Assembly: GCA_028554795.2 (NCBI GenBank) | Contig: CM068824.1 | Location: 163,736,130 to 163,800,129, forward strand | Reading direction: 5' to 3' | Length of the DNA stretch: 64,000 nucleotides | Origin: Sinohyriopsis cumingii | Taxonomy: Eukaryota; Mollusca; Bivalvia; Unionida; Unionidae | Part shown: positions 47,956 to 60,384 of the stretch, in pieces | Layout of the letters: each line of letters begins with the position of its first letter | Numbering within the stretch: the first letter of the stretch is position 1 | The notes under the pieces: model-generated | Databases searched by the model: none | What the model was told of the DNA's origin: nothing | What the model saw: the letters and a program-made list of their open reading frames with translations, nothing else | Made by a program: the position numbers and the translations under genes

Positions 47956-49009
47956 AATGTCTTCAGGACACTTCATTATTTCAGTGAAATTTATATTTGG
48001 TTTCATAATTGCTTTTATATAAGTACAAAATGCTGACTTATAGAATTAAATTGTATGCATCATCTCATTTACGTAAATAAAGAAGTGAGTTAGAAAAAAT
48101 AACTTCAGTTATGTAAACGTATTTCATCTGTTAAAAAATTAAAGTGATCATTCTTTCTAATTAAGTAATTTGAATTTGACTTGTATATAGGTCAGTCCAT
48201 TAAGATGTTAAATTTAGTCTAGTTTATCATCACAAACAGCTTTCTTATTACATATATATATGTTAATTTATTAAAATATAGACTTATATATCACAGCTCT
48301 TTCATGGGCTGTTACACTTGATGAGATTTCAGCCCAGTTTAATGATGGATTGGGGAAAACTATACAGTTTGATTTATATAATTCTATTGGCCATTTTCAT
48401 TTAAACATTCAAAGAAATTAGAATAACTAGACTAGGTCAGGGAATCATATTTCACATTTAGTAGAAAAAAAAGATATCTGTAATTTATTATGTCTGTGAT
48501 GTTCTCATTTTCACTAATGGAAATCTGACACCTACCAGTAATCAATGTGTATATTGCAGGGCTGTCGTTCATTATCGCCTACACCATTAATATCTGCAGG
48601 CTATTACTCAATGCTAGACAGGGCTTTATAAAAGATATTACATGGAATATTACATGGATCTTACAGCTTTGAAGGTCTTAGCTTGTACTTTTTTATTGGG
48701 TTGAACTCCAAAGTTGGCTGGGCCATTTTACCTTTTGTACATGCCTCTCCCTCCTCACTTAAGTTAATTTCAGCCAAGCCTGAAGAAAACTGTTATGATC
48801 TAGCTAGTTGAAGCACACAGTCATGGGATGAGCAGAAGCTAAAATTCACTTCATTTAAGATAACTTGCTTGAATTTTAAAACTCTCAGGAATTCATTTTT
48901 TTTAGATGAAAATTTCTCAAAGACTATGCCTGGAGGTGAATGTGTGTGATGAGATATGCTTTGTTTTTTCAAACTAAATGATGGGATCACTTTACCTTGA
49001 TGTACATTT
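47956..49009. other. Unique AT-rich intron sequence
   Basis: No gene, array or mobile element recognised. Confidence 0.5.
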
Positions 49010-49372
49010 CTGATGTTTGCACATGTAATGGTTTAAATAATATATGAAGTACTAGAGTTTCTGATGTTAGCACATGCAGTGGTATAAATAATATATAAAC
49101 TCATAGAGTTTCTGATGGTAGTACATGCAATGGTTTAAATAATATACAAAATACCTGAGTTTCTGATGGTAGCACATGCAGTGGTTTAAATATATAAAAT
49201 ACTAAAATACTAGAATTTCTGATGGTAGAAAATGTAATGCTATAAATAATATATAAAATACTAGAGTTTCTGAGGGTAGTACATGCAATGGTATAAATAT
49301 ATAAAACGCTCAAGTTTTTTATAGTAGCACGTGCGGTGATTTAAATAATATATAAAATACTAAAGTTCCAAC
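49010..49372. repeat. Minisatellite, ~51-bp unit
   Basis: Seven diverged copies of GAGTTTCTGATGGTAGCACA TGCAGTGGTTTAAATAATAT ATAAAATACTA, ending about 190 bp before exon d. Confidence 0.9.
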
Positions 49373-49565
49373 ATAAGAAATGGCCTGAATTTCTTTAAAT
49401 ACTATATCATGACAAGAGCCTGACTTTGGATGCTGTAAGTTTTATCCTGACTAAAAATAGAGTTGTGAAGATGATGCATCAGGAAGACATTTACAGTTAC
49501 ACTGCAGCATGTTTGAGGAAAAAAAGCAAACTTGAAAAAGAAGATATTTCATTTTCATATTTCAG

Positions 49566-49728
49566 AGACAGTAAAATTGCTCAGCTACTGAGAGATTCAC
49601 TTGGAAATCTGTCCTGTAGAACTTGTATGCTCGCCCATGTGTCATCAGCTGTCTCCCATTACAATGAGACTTTGCAAGTCATACAATTAGCAGCAAGGAT
49701 TCACAGGATGAAAAGAAGAAAGGCAAAG
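49566..49728 (+). CDS. KIF26: KIF26-like kinesin, exon d (end of motor domain)
   Basis: The acceptor is CATATTTCAG before 49566 (phase 2, completing an Arg codon with exon c) and the donor is GCAAAG|GTGGGT after 49728 (phase 0). It encodes RDSKIAQLLRDSLGNLSCRT, then CMLAHVSSAVSHYNETLQVI, QLAARIHRMKRRKAK. The first part is the conserved kinesin R-(D/E)-S-K-L-x-x-L-L-x-(D/E)-S-L-G-(G/N) block; the M-(I/L)-A-x-(I/V)-S and ETL..IQ(L/I)A(A/S)R segments are the last motor strand and helix alpha-6. The basic MKRRKAK end matches the neck of KIF26 proteins. The ~85 bp spanning the exon end and donor are repeated beyond the MITE at 50404-50490. Confidence 0.96.
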
Positions 49729-49798
49729 GTGGGTTTCATTTACTTTTATTGCAATTCTATAATAATTTAAACTTTATTGTACAGGTATCACAGATTAA

Positions 49799-50401
49799 CT
49801 CATTAACCCCTGGTGCCACATTTGTGCATCAGAAGGTAGTACCCTACTTTTGAGCTCTGTAGCATCAAGGTCATTTAAGGTACACCAAAGTGGGTGGCAT
49901 TACAGAAAAGTAGACAGATGTAGTTCTACAATGATACCAAATAATCTGGACTTTCTGCTCACATTACAAAATGGGAAAAAAATCTTTTTAGACCCAATTA
50001 TTTTACATAAAAATCCACCCATTGTTGGATTCACATTTTTTGTCCGATTTTAGACTTTCTGGCCTCAGATCTAAAGCATACCAGTCTGAACTGCACATAC
50101 AGGCAAACCTTTGTAAAAAGTAGGATAAGTTGGAGATGTTGAGTAAGAAGTGGCCATGACATGAAAATGATGGGTCCAGAAAGCTCCCCCCCCCAAAAAA
50201 AAACTCCAAATTTTACCCTTCTACATGTGCACAAGCGAATAGCCGATGAAAAACAACATTTCTAGCACAACTAGGCATCAGGCTAAAGGGAAATTGGTTG
50301 GAAGCTGATTTGTTGGGATGTATTCAGAAGCAGCACCCAAAATTTGTTTCCTGCTTGCATTTCAGGCAAAAAAATTACAAAATTCTCCAGGGGTTAATGA
50401 G
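49799..50401. mobile_element. TTAA-flanked piggyBac-type MITE
   Basis: About 603 bp bounded by TTAA on both sides (49795-49798 and 50402-50405). The terminal inverted repeats are CTCATTAACCCCTGG at the left and CCAGGGGTTAATGAG at the right, a perfect 15-bp pair. TTAA target duplications and C-rich ends are hallmarks of piggyBac elements. There is no transposase; short ORFs at 49850-50234 are not supported. An inverted, degraded relative lies at 29462-29988. Confidence 0.88.
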
Positions 50402-50403
50402 TT

Positions 50404-50490
50404 AAGAAAGGCAAAGGTAAGGGTTTTGTTTATTTTCAATACAGTTCTATGTTAATTTTAACTTTATTATTGCACAAGTTTCACAGGTTA
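50404..50490 (+). repeat. Duplicated exon d end plus donor site
   Basis: AAGAAAGGCAAAGGTAAGGG and the following text (TTATTTTCAATACAGTTCTA, AACTTTATT, TTTCACAGGTTAA) repeat the sequence at 49713-49797 imperfectly. It therefore carries a second copy of the last codons of exon d and of the 5' splice site, here GCAAAG|GTAAGG, closer to consensus than the original GTGGGT. Confidence 0.75.
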
Positions 50491-50499
50491 AACTTGCTG

Positions 50500-50900
50500 T
50501 TGATCCTAATTGGCAGTCCAGGTCCTGCTAATTGACAGTCCAGATCCTCCTAATTGACAGCCCAGGTATTCCTGGCATGCAATGGTCAAGTTGTACAATG
50601 ACAGGCATGCAGTGGTCCAGTTGTACAAAAACAGGCATGCAGTTTTACTTGGTCAGGTTGTACAATGACAGGCATGCTGATAAGTTGTACAAAGACAGAC
50701 TTGCAGTTTTGTGTATTCCTCTTACATACAGTTTTGCTGTATATGACATAGTGTCATTGTTGTAACACAAAAACAGTTCTAGTGTATATGACATAGTATC
50801 ATTGTTATAACACACAGTTTTATCATATATGATATAAAGTCATTGCTATAAAACACATATAGTTCTAATGTATATGGCGTAGTGTCATTCTTGTAACACA
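50500..50900. repeat. Two short tandem repeats, ~30-bp and ~55-bp
   Basis: The first part repeats GGCATGCAGTGGTCCAGTTG TACAAAGACA about five times. The second repeats TATATGACATAGTGTCATTG TTGTAACACA about four times. Confidence 0.8.
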
Positions 50901-51399
50901 CAATCACTGCTGCTGTGCTGACAATGAAGTGTTATATTTATTCATTGCAAGTTATTTATCACACACTAAAACTCATTATAAGTACTCTATTCATAACTAC
51001 GTTTATCATATATAAAGTTACCCAACAGTATAACAATATGACACTAACAAGGACCATAATCATGCTAACGTATAGCAGTGTATCCATGCTTATACTATTA
51101 ATCAGTCTTTCCACATCTTTTATGAACCTTTGATTTTTTCAGCAAAATATCAAATGACTTAATTGTTTATGTCTCTGACAGCCTGTTTGATGCAGTTTTG
51201 TTTGATTTGAAGTTTGCCAAAATTTCTTTAAGTTGTAAATTACATGTAATAATTTAATTAGATTTGTGTAATAATTTACTTATAATAATTTAATTAGATT
51301 TGCATAATAATTTAATTAGATTTGTTGGTGAACGATGCCCAAAGCCTTATAAATTATTTCAGATAAGTTTAAATATTTTTCATATGAAACAGGAGCCTG
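50901..51399. other. Unique AT-rich intron sequence
   Basis: AATAATTTAATTAGATTTG recurs three times near 51245-51325. No gene recognised. Confidence 0.45.
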
Positions 51400-51695
51400 T
51401 TATTGGCCCTCTTGGAGGACAGCAGAAAAAGTATTAATGGATATAAAAATAAAGCGTAGTGTTTGCCGAGGAGGGGCTGCAGAGCACAAGGTTGACTTAA
51501 TTTCAGTGTTGTCTTCCTGGAAAAGGCAGCAGAACACAAGATTGTCTCAATTTTAGTGTTTTCCTGGAAAAGGCAGCAGAACACTAAATTTACTCAATTT
51601 CAGTGTTGTCTTCCTGGAAAAGACAGCAGAGCATGAGATTGACTTAATTTCATTGTTGTCTTCCTGGAAAAGGCAGCAGAACACAAGATTGAGTA
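51400..51695. repeat. Minisatellite, ~55-bp unit
   Basis: Five copies of GTTGTCTTCCTGGAAAAGGC AGCAGAACACAAGATTGA followed by CTCAATTTCAGT, ending about 300 bp before exon e. Confidence 0.88.
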
Positions 51696-51991
51696 AGTTT
51701 TAGTTTTTTTGCCTGAAGTTGCAGACAAAGAGATATAATTATCACTTTCTGCTGGCAATTTCAGTTTTTTGGAAGTCTTTTTAAGTCATTACACTATCTG
51801 GCGGGCTGTATACACATGTTGGGTATCTTGTTCTATAGAACCATTGTTTGATTTATGTTTGTTTACATCATTTTTCTGAACGAGTATAACAGAATTCCTA
51901 TTTGTTGTAAGTGAAAATCCAGTATGTGTTCCTCAGAAAGAGATCTCGTCAGTTTTATCATTTTTCACTGATGATGATCTTTTTTTTTCAG

Positions 51992-54900
51992 TTCTCAAGT
52001 ACGAGTTCAGATGATAGTTCAACAGATGATGGTAGGATTCGAACCAGACCACTACGAGGATTTCGAATGGGGACACTACGCGAGGACATGTTGTATTCAT
52101 CTTCATTTTCAGACCCTGATTACACATCAAGTAGTGAGCAGTCATGTGACACAGTTATTTATATTGGTGCAAATGGACAGTCTCTTTCCGATCGTGAGTT
52201 GACGGATCATGAGGGACCACCAAGATCCGTGCCTCGGACAAATCCTCGCCTTCCACGGCGTACAAGTGGATCACGTTCATCAGGAGAAGAAGGTTCAACT
52301 TCAGACAGTGGAAGAAGTTTGATCTCACTACATCACACCCATGTCGCAGGTTTGACAAGGCTTCCAACACGTATTGGAACACCCATCAGAGATGTTGGTG
52401 CTTCCTCAGGATCTCGGCATGGAACACCAGTAAGAGAAGCCACTCCAAGCTCAAGGCAGGTAACTCCTGTGAGGGAGATTCCTGCTTCTGCTGTTGAAGT
52501 AATGCAAACGCCTCCTATGTCCCCTACCATTGGACATGAACAGCTACCTCGCAGATTGGGCACAAGATCCAAAAGTCAGAGCAGTCCATCAAGAAAAGAC
52601 GATGCTGGTGCTCAGTGCTTTACTGGTGTTAACATCATGGATAAAATTCAACAAAGACCCAGTCCTATGCATAGGACCAGAAGAACTAATTCAGAAAGTT
52701 CTGCCCCCATTGAGGGAGAATGTTGGGTTGATGGCCCAGGGGCAGCCTTCTACCCAGAACAAAAACAAGGAGAGGAACAGTGGGTTGACGGTCCACAAGC
52801 TTTTGTTGTTCGAACAGAGCAGCCAAAACCAGACAATAGACATTTGTATAATCCTAAAATTGCTCCTGAGGAACAGTGGGTTGATGGTCCTAGAGAAATG
52901 GTTGTAAGCCCAGAGAAACGGCTTGGTTTAAGTAAATCACCTCTGCATACAACAAGCAAGAAGGCCCATATTCGTGATTTGGTGCAAGAACAAAAACTAT
53001 CCCTGAATCACCAACAACAGACTTCGCCAAGTCATCATCGACAACAGTTGACTAAACCTTCACATGTTCTTCATGATATTAAGGAGAGGCCAGAAAGTAC
53101 TGCAAGCAATGACAGCAATACATCCATTGCAGCACAAGCTGCCGACTCGAGGCCAAATAGTTTTGGTGCAAATACAGATGAAGCAGATCAGATTAGAAAC
53201 CAAGTCGAATCAGGAGAGGTGAAACCATTTGTCAGAGATTGGGTGGATAAACATAGTTCTGTGGAAAAAGAGACTGTACAGATCTCAGATTCTAGTGTAG
53301 GTTTCATCATAAATGCAGATAACCAAGTTATTGCAACACTGGAATCCTCTGGGTTGCATAGAAGACCCAAACCAGATGACCCACATAGTAAGAAGTTGAT
53401 GATGAATTCATCAACACCAAAACAATCACCAAATCATTCACCTAGTGGATCTCCAATGATACAACGAAACTCACAGACAAGCACACCCAAACTTCAGAAA
53501 TCTCAGTTGTCTGCCCCAGCCAACCCAACCAGAAGGGTGAAGGAGTGGTTGCAGTCTGTGGAAACAAATCAGCCAGTTGAGTGCAGTCAAACTGATAAGG
53601 AACCACAGCAGGTAATGCTGGACATGGCTGTTAACACAGATCCTTGTGAAGAGTTTGAAAACATGGCAGTAGGACATTTGAATATTTCACGAGATATTTC
53701 ATCGTGCAGCACCATGTATCCAGGCACATCTTGTGACGACTCACAGCTTCAAGAATTTACTGATGCAGAAAAATCAGGAGAGATATTTGCAGAAACCACA
53801 CTTCAAAGCAAACTTGGTGACATTAGCTTTGATAGTAGTGTAGACACATCTGAATTGAACCAAAGTTTGCTCCAAAATCGTGACTCCATTTATGAACTTG
53901 AGATGGATGAGCAGCTGGAGCTGGCATTGTGTGAAAATGTGGGGAAGGGTGCTGAGCTGTGTGATGATGAAACTTTCAGTAATGCATCATGTGCCAAAGA
54001 TTCCGATGTGGAGATTGTTCTGGATTTTGATGAATTACAAGAGTTTGGCAGTATGAAGAAATCTGATACTGCTCAAAGTGTCAAAACCCTTGTTGCAGAA
54101 AATGCTGATGAGGATGGAGAAAGTAATGAGATATCAGTGTGCAATAATAATTCAGGTTGGGAAGACCAAGAGTCCTCCACAAAACCTAAAACTTTCGAAA
54201 ACTACAGATATGAGTTGACAAAACCATTACTGTCACGAAAACCAGATGGCGCCTCAAATCCCAACCTGATAAGTGAACTGTATCCAGAGGGTAAAAACAG
54301 CCTGAGTGTTTTGCGAGAAGAATACCTTATTGCAGCAGCCTTGTCTAGTCAGTCAGTTTTAGAAATGTCACCAAAATATTCTTCTACCTCGTCTTCCATT
54401 TTAAGGTCTGTGGAAGGTGATGGACAAACTGTGGAGGATATGAAAAAGGACAGATTTGATATTTCATGTTCAAAACCTCCTTTGCCACAGAAACCATCTT
54501 GTTTGAAATCTTTATCTTCGTCCAAGCCTCCATGTGGTCATTCTGTCAAATCTAGCTGTAGTTTGAAAGTTTGTAAAGATTGTCAAAAGCTAAATGGATC
54601 TCAAAAGAGTCCAAATTTACACTGTAGCCGAAGAGACAAAGAAAAATCATTTAAACAGCAGAGATCAAATTCACAATCTTCTAATGGCAGTAGTCCAACT
54701 AGCCCCTCAGTGAGTAAGAACAATAATGGGTCAAAGTCACAATCACCAAATCAAAGTCGGCTACCAATTTTCTCCTCAAAAAGTGCTTCATCCTCAAAGG
54801 ACTCCAAAATAAACAAGAAAAAGGAAAAAGAGTGTAAAAAGGTCAACAATGGACGAGTAAATGAATTGTCACATAGTTCTAGTCGGGGTCATGATTCAGA

Positions 54901-55211
54901 TAGTGGTAATGACAGTGGGATTGTTTCAAATGAGAAAAATCTTCTCTCACCTTATGCCACAGTAACAAAGCCAAGGACTGTAAGTCACTCAAGTAGTGGT
55001 CATGGGAGTGACAACAGCAGCACAATGAGTACGGACCTTCACTCTAAACAGGGAAGCACTTCGGACAAGTTACATGGTGGCACAAGCAGTGGTTATGAAA
55101 GCATGTTGCGAGACAGTGAAGCATCCGAGTCATCTACTGCACAAGAAGATAGCACAAGTGATGTTTCATCAGGAGACAAAAGGAGGGGATCAAAGAAGAA
55201 AAAGGGACAAA
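51992..55211 (+). CDS. KIF26: KIF26-like kinesin, exon e (large Ser-rich stalk/tail exon)
   Basis: A 3,220-bp exon. The acceptor is a long T-run plus TTCAG before 51992 (phase 0); the donor is ACAAA|GTGAGT after 55211 (phase 1), so the in-frame TAG at 55217 is intronic. It encodes about 1,073 residues, largely disordered and Ser-rich. Residues ~38-72 hold the strongest KIF26 signature: [20 protein letters not shown], then [12 protein letters not shown]. Residues ~120-170 have TP(I/V)R(D/E) repeats. WVDGP occurs three times (residues 245, 264 and 296). [10 protein letters not shown] near residue 830 is a proline-rich, SH3-ligand-like motif next to a Cys/His cluster ([13 protein letters not shown]). 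The end carries [12 protein letters not shown] and [17 protein letters not shown], both strongly conserved in KIF26A/B. In vertebrates this tail mediates signalling links; no catalytic domain is visible. Confidence 0.97.
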
Positions 55212-55444
55212 GTGAGTAGGTTTGGAGCTTTATAGTATTGAAAACTAATGGGATACAGAGTTATGTAGAATATAATGCAAGTACTTACAAAAGCGGCAAT
55301 ATCACATTTCAACAACAGTACCAAGAGATTGCTGTAAATCAATTAAATTTGATGTTAATTTTTTTAATATACTTTACATTACTCATAACAAGATTGATAA
55401 TGTTGTAAGAACTTAAATCACAATCTGAATAGAAGCAACAATAA

Positions 55445-56275
55445 ATTAATTATCATCAAGCAGGGTCTGTTCTGGATTTCTAGAGTAGCATCAAGCAGGG
55501 TCTGTTCTGGATTTCTAGAGTAGCATCAAGCAGTGTCTGTTCTGGATTTCTAGAGTAGCATCAAGCAGGGTCTGTTCTGGATTGTAAGATTAGCATCATA
55601 CAGGGTTTATTCTGGATTACAGGATTAGCATTAAACATGTTATGGATTTCATGATTAGCATCAAGCAGGATCTGTTCTGGATTTCATTAACATCAAAGAT
55701 GGTCTGTTCTACATTGTAGGATTAGCATCATAGAGGGTCTGTTCTGGATTGTAGGATTAGAATCATACATGGTCTATTCTGGATTGAAGGATTAGAATCA
55801 AACAGTCTATTCTGGATTGCGGTATTAGCATCTTTACAGGGTCTATTATGGATTGAAGGATTGGCATAATACAAGGTCTATTCTGCGTTGCAGGATTAGA
55901 ATCATACAGGGTCTATTATGGATTGAAGGATTGGCATAATACAAGGTCTATTTTGCATTGCAGGATTAGAATCATACAGGGTCTATTCTGGATTGTTGGA
56001 TTAGAATCATTCATGGTCTATTCTGGATTGAAGGATTATAATCAACTGGTCTATTCTGGATTGCAGGATTAGCATCTTACAGGGTTTATTCAGGGTTGAA
56101 GGATTAGCATAATAAAAAGTATTCTCAATTGTATGATTAGCATAATGCAAGGTCTATTCTGGATTAAAGGATCATAATCAAACAGGGTCAATTATGGATG
56201 GTTAAGGATTAGCATAATACAAGGTCTATTCTGGACTTGGATTAGCATCATACATGGTCTATTCTGGTTTGCAGG
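55445..56275. repeat. Minisatellite, ~35-bp unit
   Basis: About 23 copies of CATCAAGCAGGGTCTGTTCT GGATTTCTAGAGTAG. The first four are uniform; later copies diverge (ATACAAGGTCTATTCTGGAT, TGCAGGATTAG). Confidence 0.93.
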
Positions 56276-56394
56276 ATTTCTCAGGAATTGCTCATGAATA
56301 TGTTTCAAGTTTATGTAAAGTGGTGATGGACCTTAAAACAAACAAGACAATTTTTTCTCTTTATGTGTTTCCAAAGCTTATAGTCATTGAACAT

Positions 56395-56600
56395 ATCACC
56401 CCTCCTCTAAATAATGGAACAAAAACATCACTAGGGTACCAGAAATATAGACTGAATGTCAGTTACAGCTGTGCCCTAAATAATGGAACAAAAACATCAC
56501 TGGAGTACCAGAAATATAGATAAATGTTGGCTACAGCTCCCCCCTAAATAATGGAAGAAAAACATCACTTGAGTACCAAAAATATCAACAAAATGTCAAT
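56395..56600. repeat. Tandem repeat, 69-bp unit
   Basis: Three copies of CCCTAAATAATGGAACAAAA ACATCACTAGGGTACCAGAA ATATAGACTGAATGTCAGTT ACAGCTGTG. The open frame across it is a repeat artefact. Confidence 0.9.
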
Positions 56601-56689
56601 AAGATTATAAGTTTGGTAACTCGTAAAGCAGTAACAACTCAGGTCCGCTTAATGATTCCCTCCATTGCCTTATTATTATTCAAAGATCT

Positions 56690-57240
56690 GCTGTGTGATA
56701 AATCAAAAATCAGTCACAGAGTTCTTCTGCATCACTCGGTGAGTTGCCCAGTTGCAGTGTGACAAATTAAAGATCCATGAGTTACTCTACATCACTTACT
56801 GACTCCGTTGCTGTGTGATAACTCAGACATCAGTCATTCATATACCCTACATCACTTAGTGACTCGGTTGCTGTGTGATAACTCAGTCATCAGTCATTCA
56901 TATACCCTACATCACTTAGTGACTCAGTTGCTGTGTGATAACTCAGACATCAGTCATTCATATACCCTACATTACTTAGTGACTCAGTTGCTGTGTGATA
57001 ACTTGGACATCAGTCATTCATATACCCTGCATCACTTAGTGACTCAATTACAATGTAAAAGGTCAAAAATCTTTTACTTGGATACCCCACATCACTTAAC
57101 GACTCCCCTTGTTTCTGTGTGATGACTCAAAGATATGGATCTTAGATATTCCATATCACTCAGTTTTTCCTGAAATCGCTGTGTAATTACTTAGACAACA
57201 ATCATTTGTATAACTTGAATCACACAAATACTCTATCACT
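56690..57240. repeat. Tandem repeat, ~60-bp unit
   Basis: Four close copies of GTTGCTGTGTGATAACTCAG ACATCAGTCATTCATATACC CTACATCACTTAGTGACTCA at 56800-57050, flanked by degenerate copies on both sides. The 104-residue ORF is an artefact of the 60-bp period. Confidence 0.93.
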
Positions 57241-59275
57241 TGGTCAAAAACTCTAAAACCTTTTTGTCCCACAGTGCTCTGAGTCAGATATTTTTTTACT
57301 GTATTATCATTACAACAAACTTTTGATACAAACCCCCTGTCTTTACAACACTACTTTTGATAACGAGTCCCCTGTCTTTACAACACTACATTTGATACAG
57401 ATTCCTAGATCTGACAATGGCACTTTTCATGACTGCTCAACATTGCCATGATCACACCTACCTAATATGTAAGTGTGACACACTGAATGGGTTACTGCTT
57501 CTTTATTGATCATCTGAAAATAAGGTTATCATTAGGTGCAGTATGACATTTTCAATTGACCAATAAGAGGGTAGTTTTCCATTCAATGCGATGCACTTGT
57601 ATTTTAAGGAGGCATGATTATGGCCATGTTAGTGTAATATCTATAGCATGGGAAAACAGTCTGGCATTCCTTAAAGGCATCATAGTAAGTCGGACTTTGC
57701 ATAGGTGTACAAAGTCAAATGCCTGAGCTAAACATTGGTACCAAATTTGTTTCACTATGTAAAGCGTAGCTTCAGATATCTGCATTGATTCTGAAATAAG
57801 TTGCATGAGAACAAAGTATCCTTTCTTGTGGGAATTCACACTGCATGTGTAATTTGTAGGAAAATTGTGATCATTGATAGAAGCCCCGTGGCTAACAGCC
57901 GCATTTTTATGCAATACTCTTCTTATATTATGTAGTTATATTATTATGTAGTTATATTATATAGTTCTATTATATAGTTATATTTGAATAATATAGACAT
58001 ACTGCTAGTTCATAGGTTACCAATTTTCTGTTCTTTAGGTAATAACTTCTAGATGCTGGATTATTATGACTAAACAGCATTTGAAAGCCTCTGTGTGATT
58101 TGCCTTGGCAGCAGTCTCTGAGATTTGCCTTGGCAATAGGTGCCCATTTTTGCCATATTAGGTTGATTCTTTAATTCTCCTTCACTTTGAAAAATGTATT
58201 ATAAACTTGATCTAACAGTATAGTTGGAACCAGTCTTTTAAGAAAGACACTGCTAAAATGGGGATTGATCCCCATTGTAAAACTTTGTTGGGATTATCAA
58301 ACACTGATTTAGTAGCACTAAATATTGCATGTAAAAGTTCTCAATTTGCAAATTGAAAATGGTAACTTATGTGAATGATGTATATCTTGCTTATTACTTA
58401 AATAATTTCATATGAACAAACTTCTCCAAAAATATGTAAGTTATTTAGTACTGTATTTTAAATAAAGATGATATTTATAGGTTTTACTTTCATCATGGCC
58501 ATTTATTTGCACATTCTAATATAATAAATAATAACTGTTTTCCTCATCTCTATACTGAATTTCTCTGGAGACTTCTTGAAGTCTGTTCAAAGCTGACAAA
58601 TATGTTTTCCACATGCAATTTTGTCTGAACACAAAAATCAAAGTAATAGGCAAGTCTGCATCCTTTGCTTACACAGTGTTGAAACAGACCAGGAAAACAC
58701 CCTAAGTCATTAATGAGAATGATAGTAAACTATAATATAATTGGCACGTTTCCACATTTATGAGCTTTAATGTTAACTTGATTAGGAGTGCATGTGTAAA
58801 AACAAAGTATCTTGTTACAAGACTTTGCCAAATGATTGATTACTTTGATATTAATGTAATGATGTGAAAAAAATAGGCATATAACCATAGTAGTAGATCA
58901 AGAGAAGCAGGCAGTTTTGTTTTAATCCCTTTTCCCTTTCAAATATTATGAAATTATTTTTTTCCTGGGTATCGGTTTTTATGGTTTGTGAAAACTGACA
59001 ATGTCGTCAGTACATAAATTTGTGGAATTAAAAAGAATCAATGTTTGCTGGATCTTTAAATTTCACAAAATCCATGATAATGTGTTCGCATAAAAATGTG
59101 TTTCCAAAGAAAAGCTAATTCACACTAGTTTGTGATTTTGGTGAAAAGTGAAGAAATTGGTTGACCATTTTAACCAGAACTTCTCAAAATTAAACACGTG
59201 TAGAAATAAATTCTATATCATTTATCTCACAACATTTTTGACGTATAGACGTAAACTTGGTCATATTCTTAGTAT
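57241..59275. other. Unique intron sequence, 2 kb
   Basis: Longest array-free stretch of intron in the right half. Only short local duplications were seen: ACGA-type CCCCTGTCTTTACAACACTA near 57330-57390, TTATGTAGTTATATTA near 57930-57990, and GATTTGCCTTGGCA near 58098-58140. No gene recognised. Confidence 0.5.
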
Positions 59276-60245
59276 TTGGAATTGGAACAAAAAGAATACA
59301 TAAACTGTAATTAGAATAATACATAAATTTGCATGGGAAGAATACAGAAATTTGCATGGAAAGAATACATAAATTGGCATGGGAAGAATGCATAAATTGG
59401 CATGGGAAGAATACATAAATTGGCATGAGAAGAATACATAGATTGGCATGGGAAGAATACATAAATTGGCATGGGAAGAATACATAAACTGTAATTAGAA
59501 TAATACATATATTTACATGGGAAGAATACATAAATTTGCATGGGAAGAATACATAAATTGGCATGGGAAGAATGCATAAATTGGCATGGGAAGAATAAAT
59601 TGGCATGGGAGGAATACATAGATTGGCATGAGAAGAATACATAGATTGGCATGGGAAGAATACATACATTGGCATAGCAAGAATACATAAACTGTAATTA
59701 GAATAATACATATATTTACATGGGAAGAATACATAAATTTGCATGGGAAGAATACATAAATTGACATGGGAAGAATACATAGATTGGCATGGGAAGAATA
59801 CATAAATTTGGATGGGAAGAATACATAAATTGACATGGGAAGAATACATAAACTGTAATTAGAAGAATGCATATATTGGCATGGGAAGAATACATATAAT
59901 TGCATGGGAAGAATACATAAATTGGCCAGTTGAAGAATACATAAATTGGCATGGGAAGAATAGATAAACTGTAATTAGAATAATACATATATTTGCATGG
60001 AAAGATTACATATATTTGCATGGGAAGAATACATAAACTGTAAATAGAATAATACATATATTTGCAATGGAAGAATACATAAATTTGCATGGGAAGAATA
60101 CATAAATTGTAATTAGAAGAATACATACATTGTAATGGGAAGATTACATCATTTGGAATGAAAAGAATACATAAATTGGCATGGGAAGAATATATAAATT
60201 GGCATGAGAAGAATACATAAATTGGCATGGCAAGAATACATAAAT
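59276..60245. repeat. Minisatellite, ~23-bp unit with higher-order blocks
   Basis: About 42 copies of GAAGAATACATAAATTGGCA TGG. A variant with AAACTGTAATTAGAATAAT recurs near 59300, 59490, 59690 and later, marking blocks of about 195-200 bp. All three minus-strand frames are open, yielding spurious Cys/Phe-rich ORFs up to 219 residues. Confidence 0.95.
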
Positions 60246-60384
60246 TGCCTTCAGAATATTTTCAACAAAATGTTTACATTGGGTCTATGCAAATTGTTTG
60301 TTTAAAGGTAGTTTTGTTGAATAATTTTAAAGAGTAAATATTTCCCATGAAGCTCGTCTTGTTTGTCAGTTGAATAATAGTGTT

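Noticed and set aside
55212-55219. Stop codon TAG at the end of the large exon as the end of the gene
   Set aside because: It lies just past a consensus donor (AAA|GTGAGT), and exon f continues the protein in phase with recognisable KIF26 C-terminal sequence.
57618-57914. 98-residue ORF, minus strand
   Set aside because: No domain recognised, and no supporting splice sites or neighbouring exons.
59190-60228. Cys/Phe-rich ORFs up to 219 residues, minus strand
   Set aside because: Read-through of the ~23-bp array in all three frames; no gene features.
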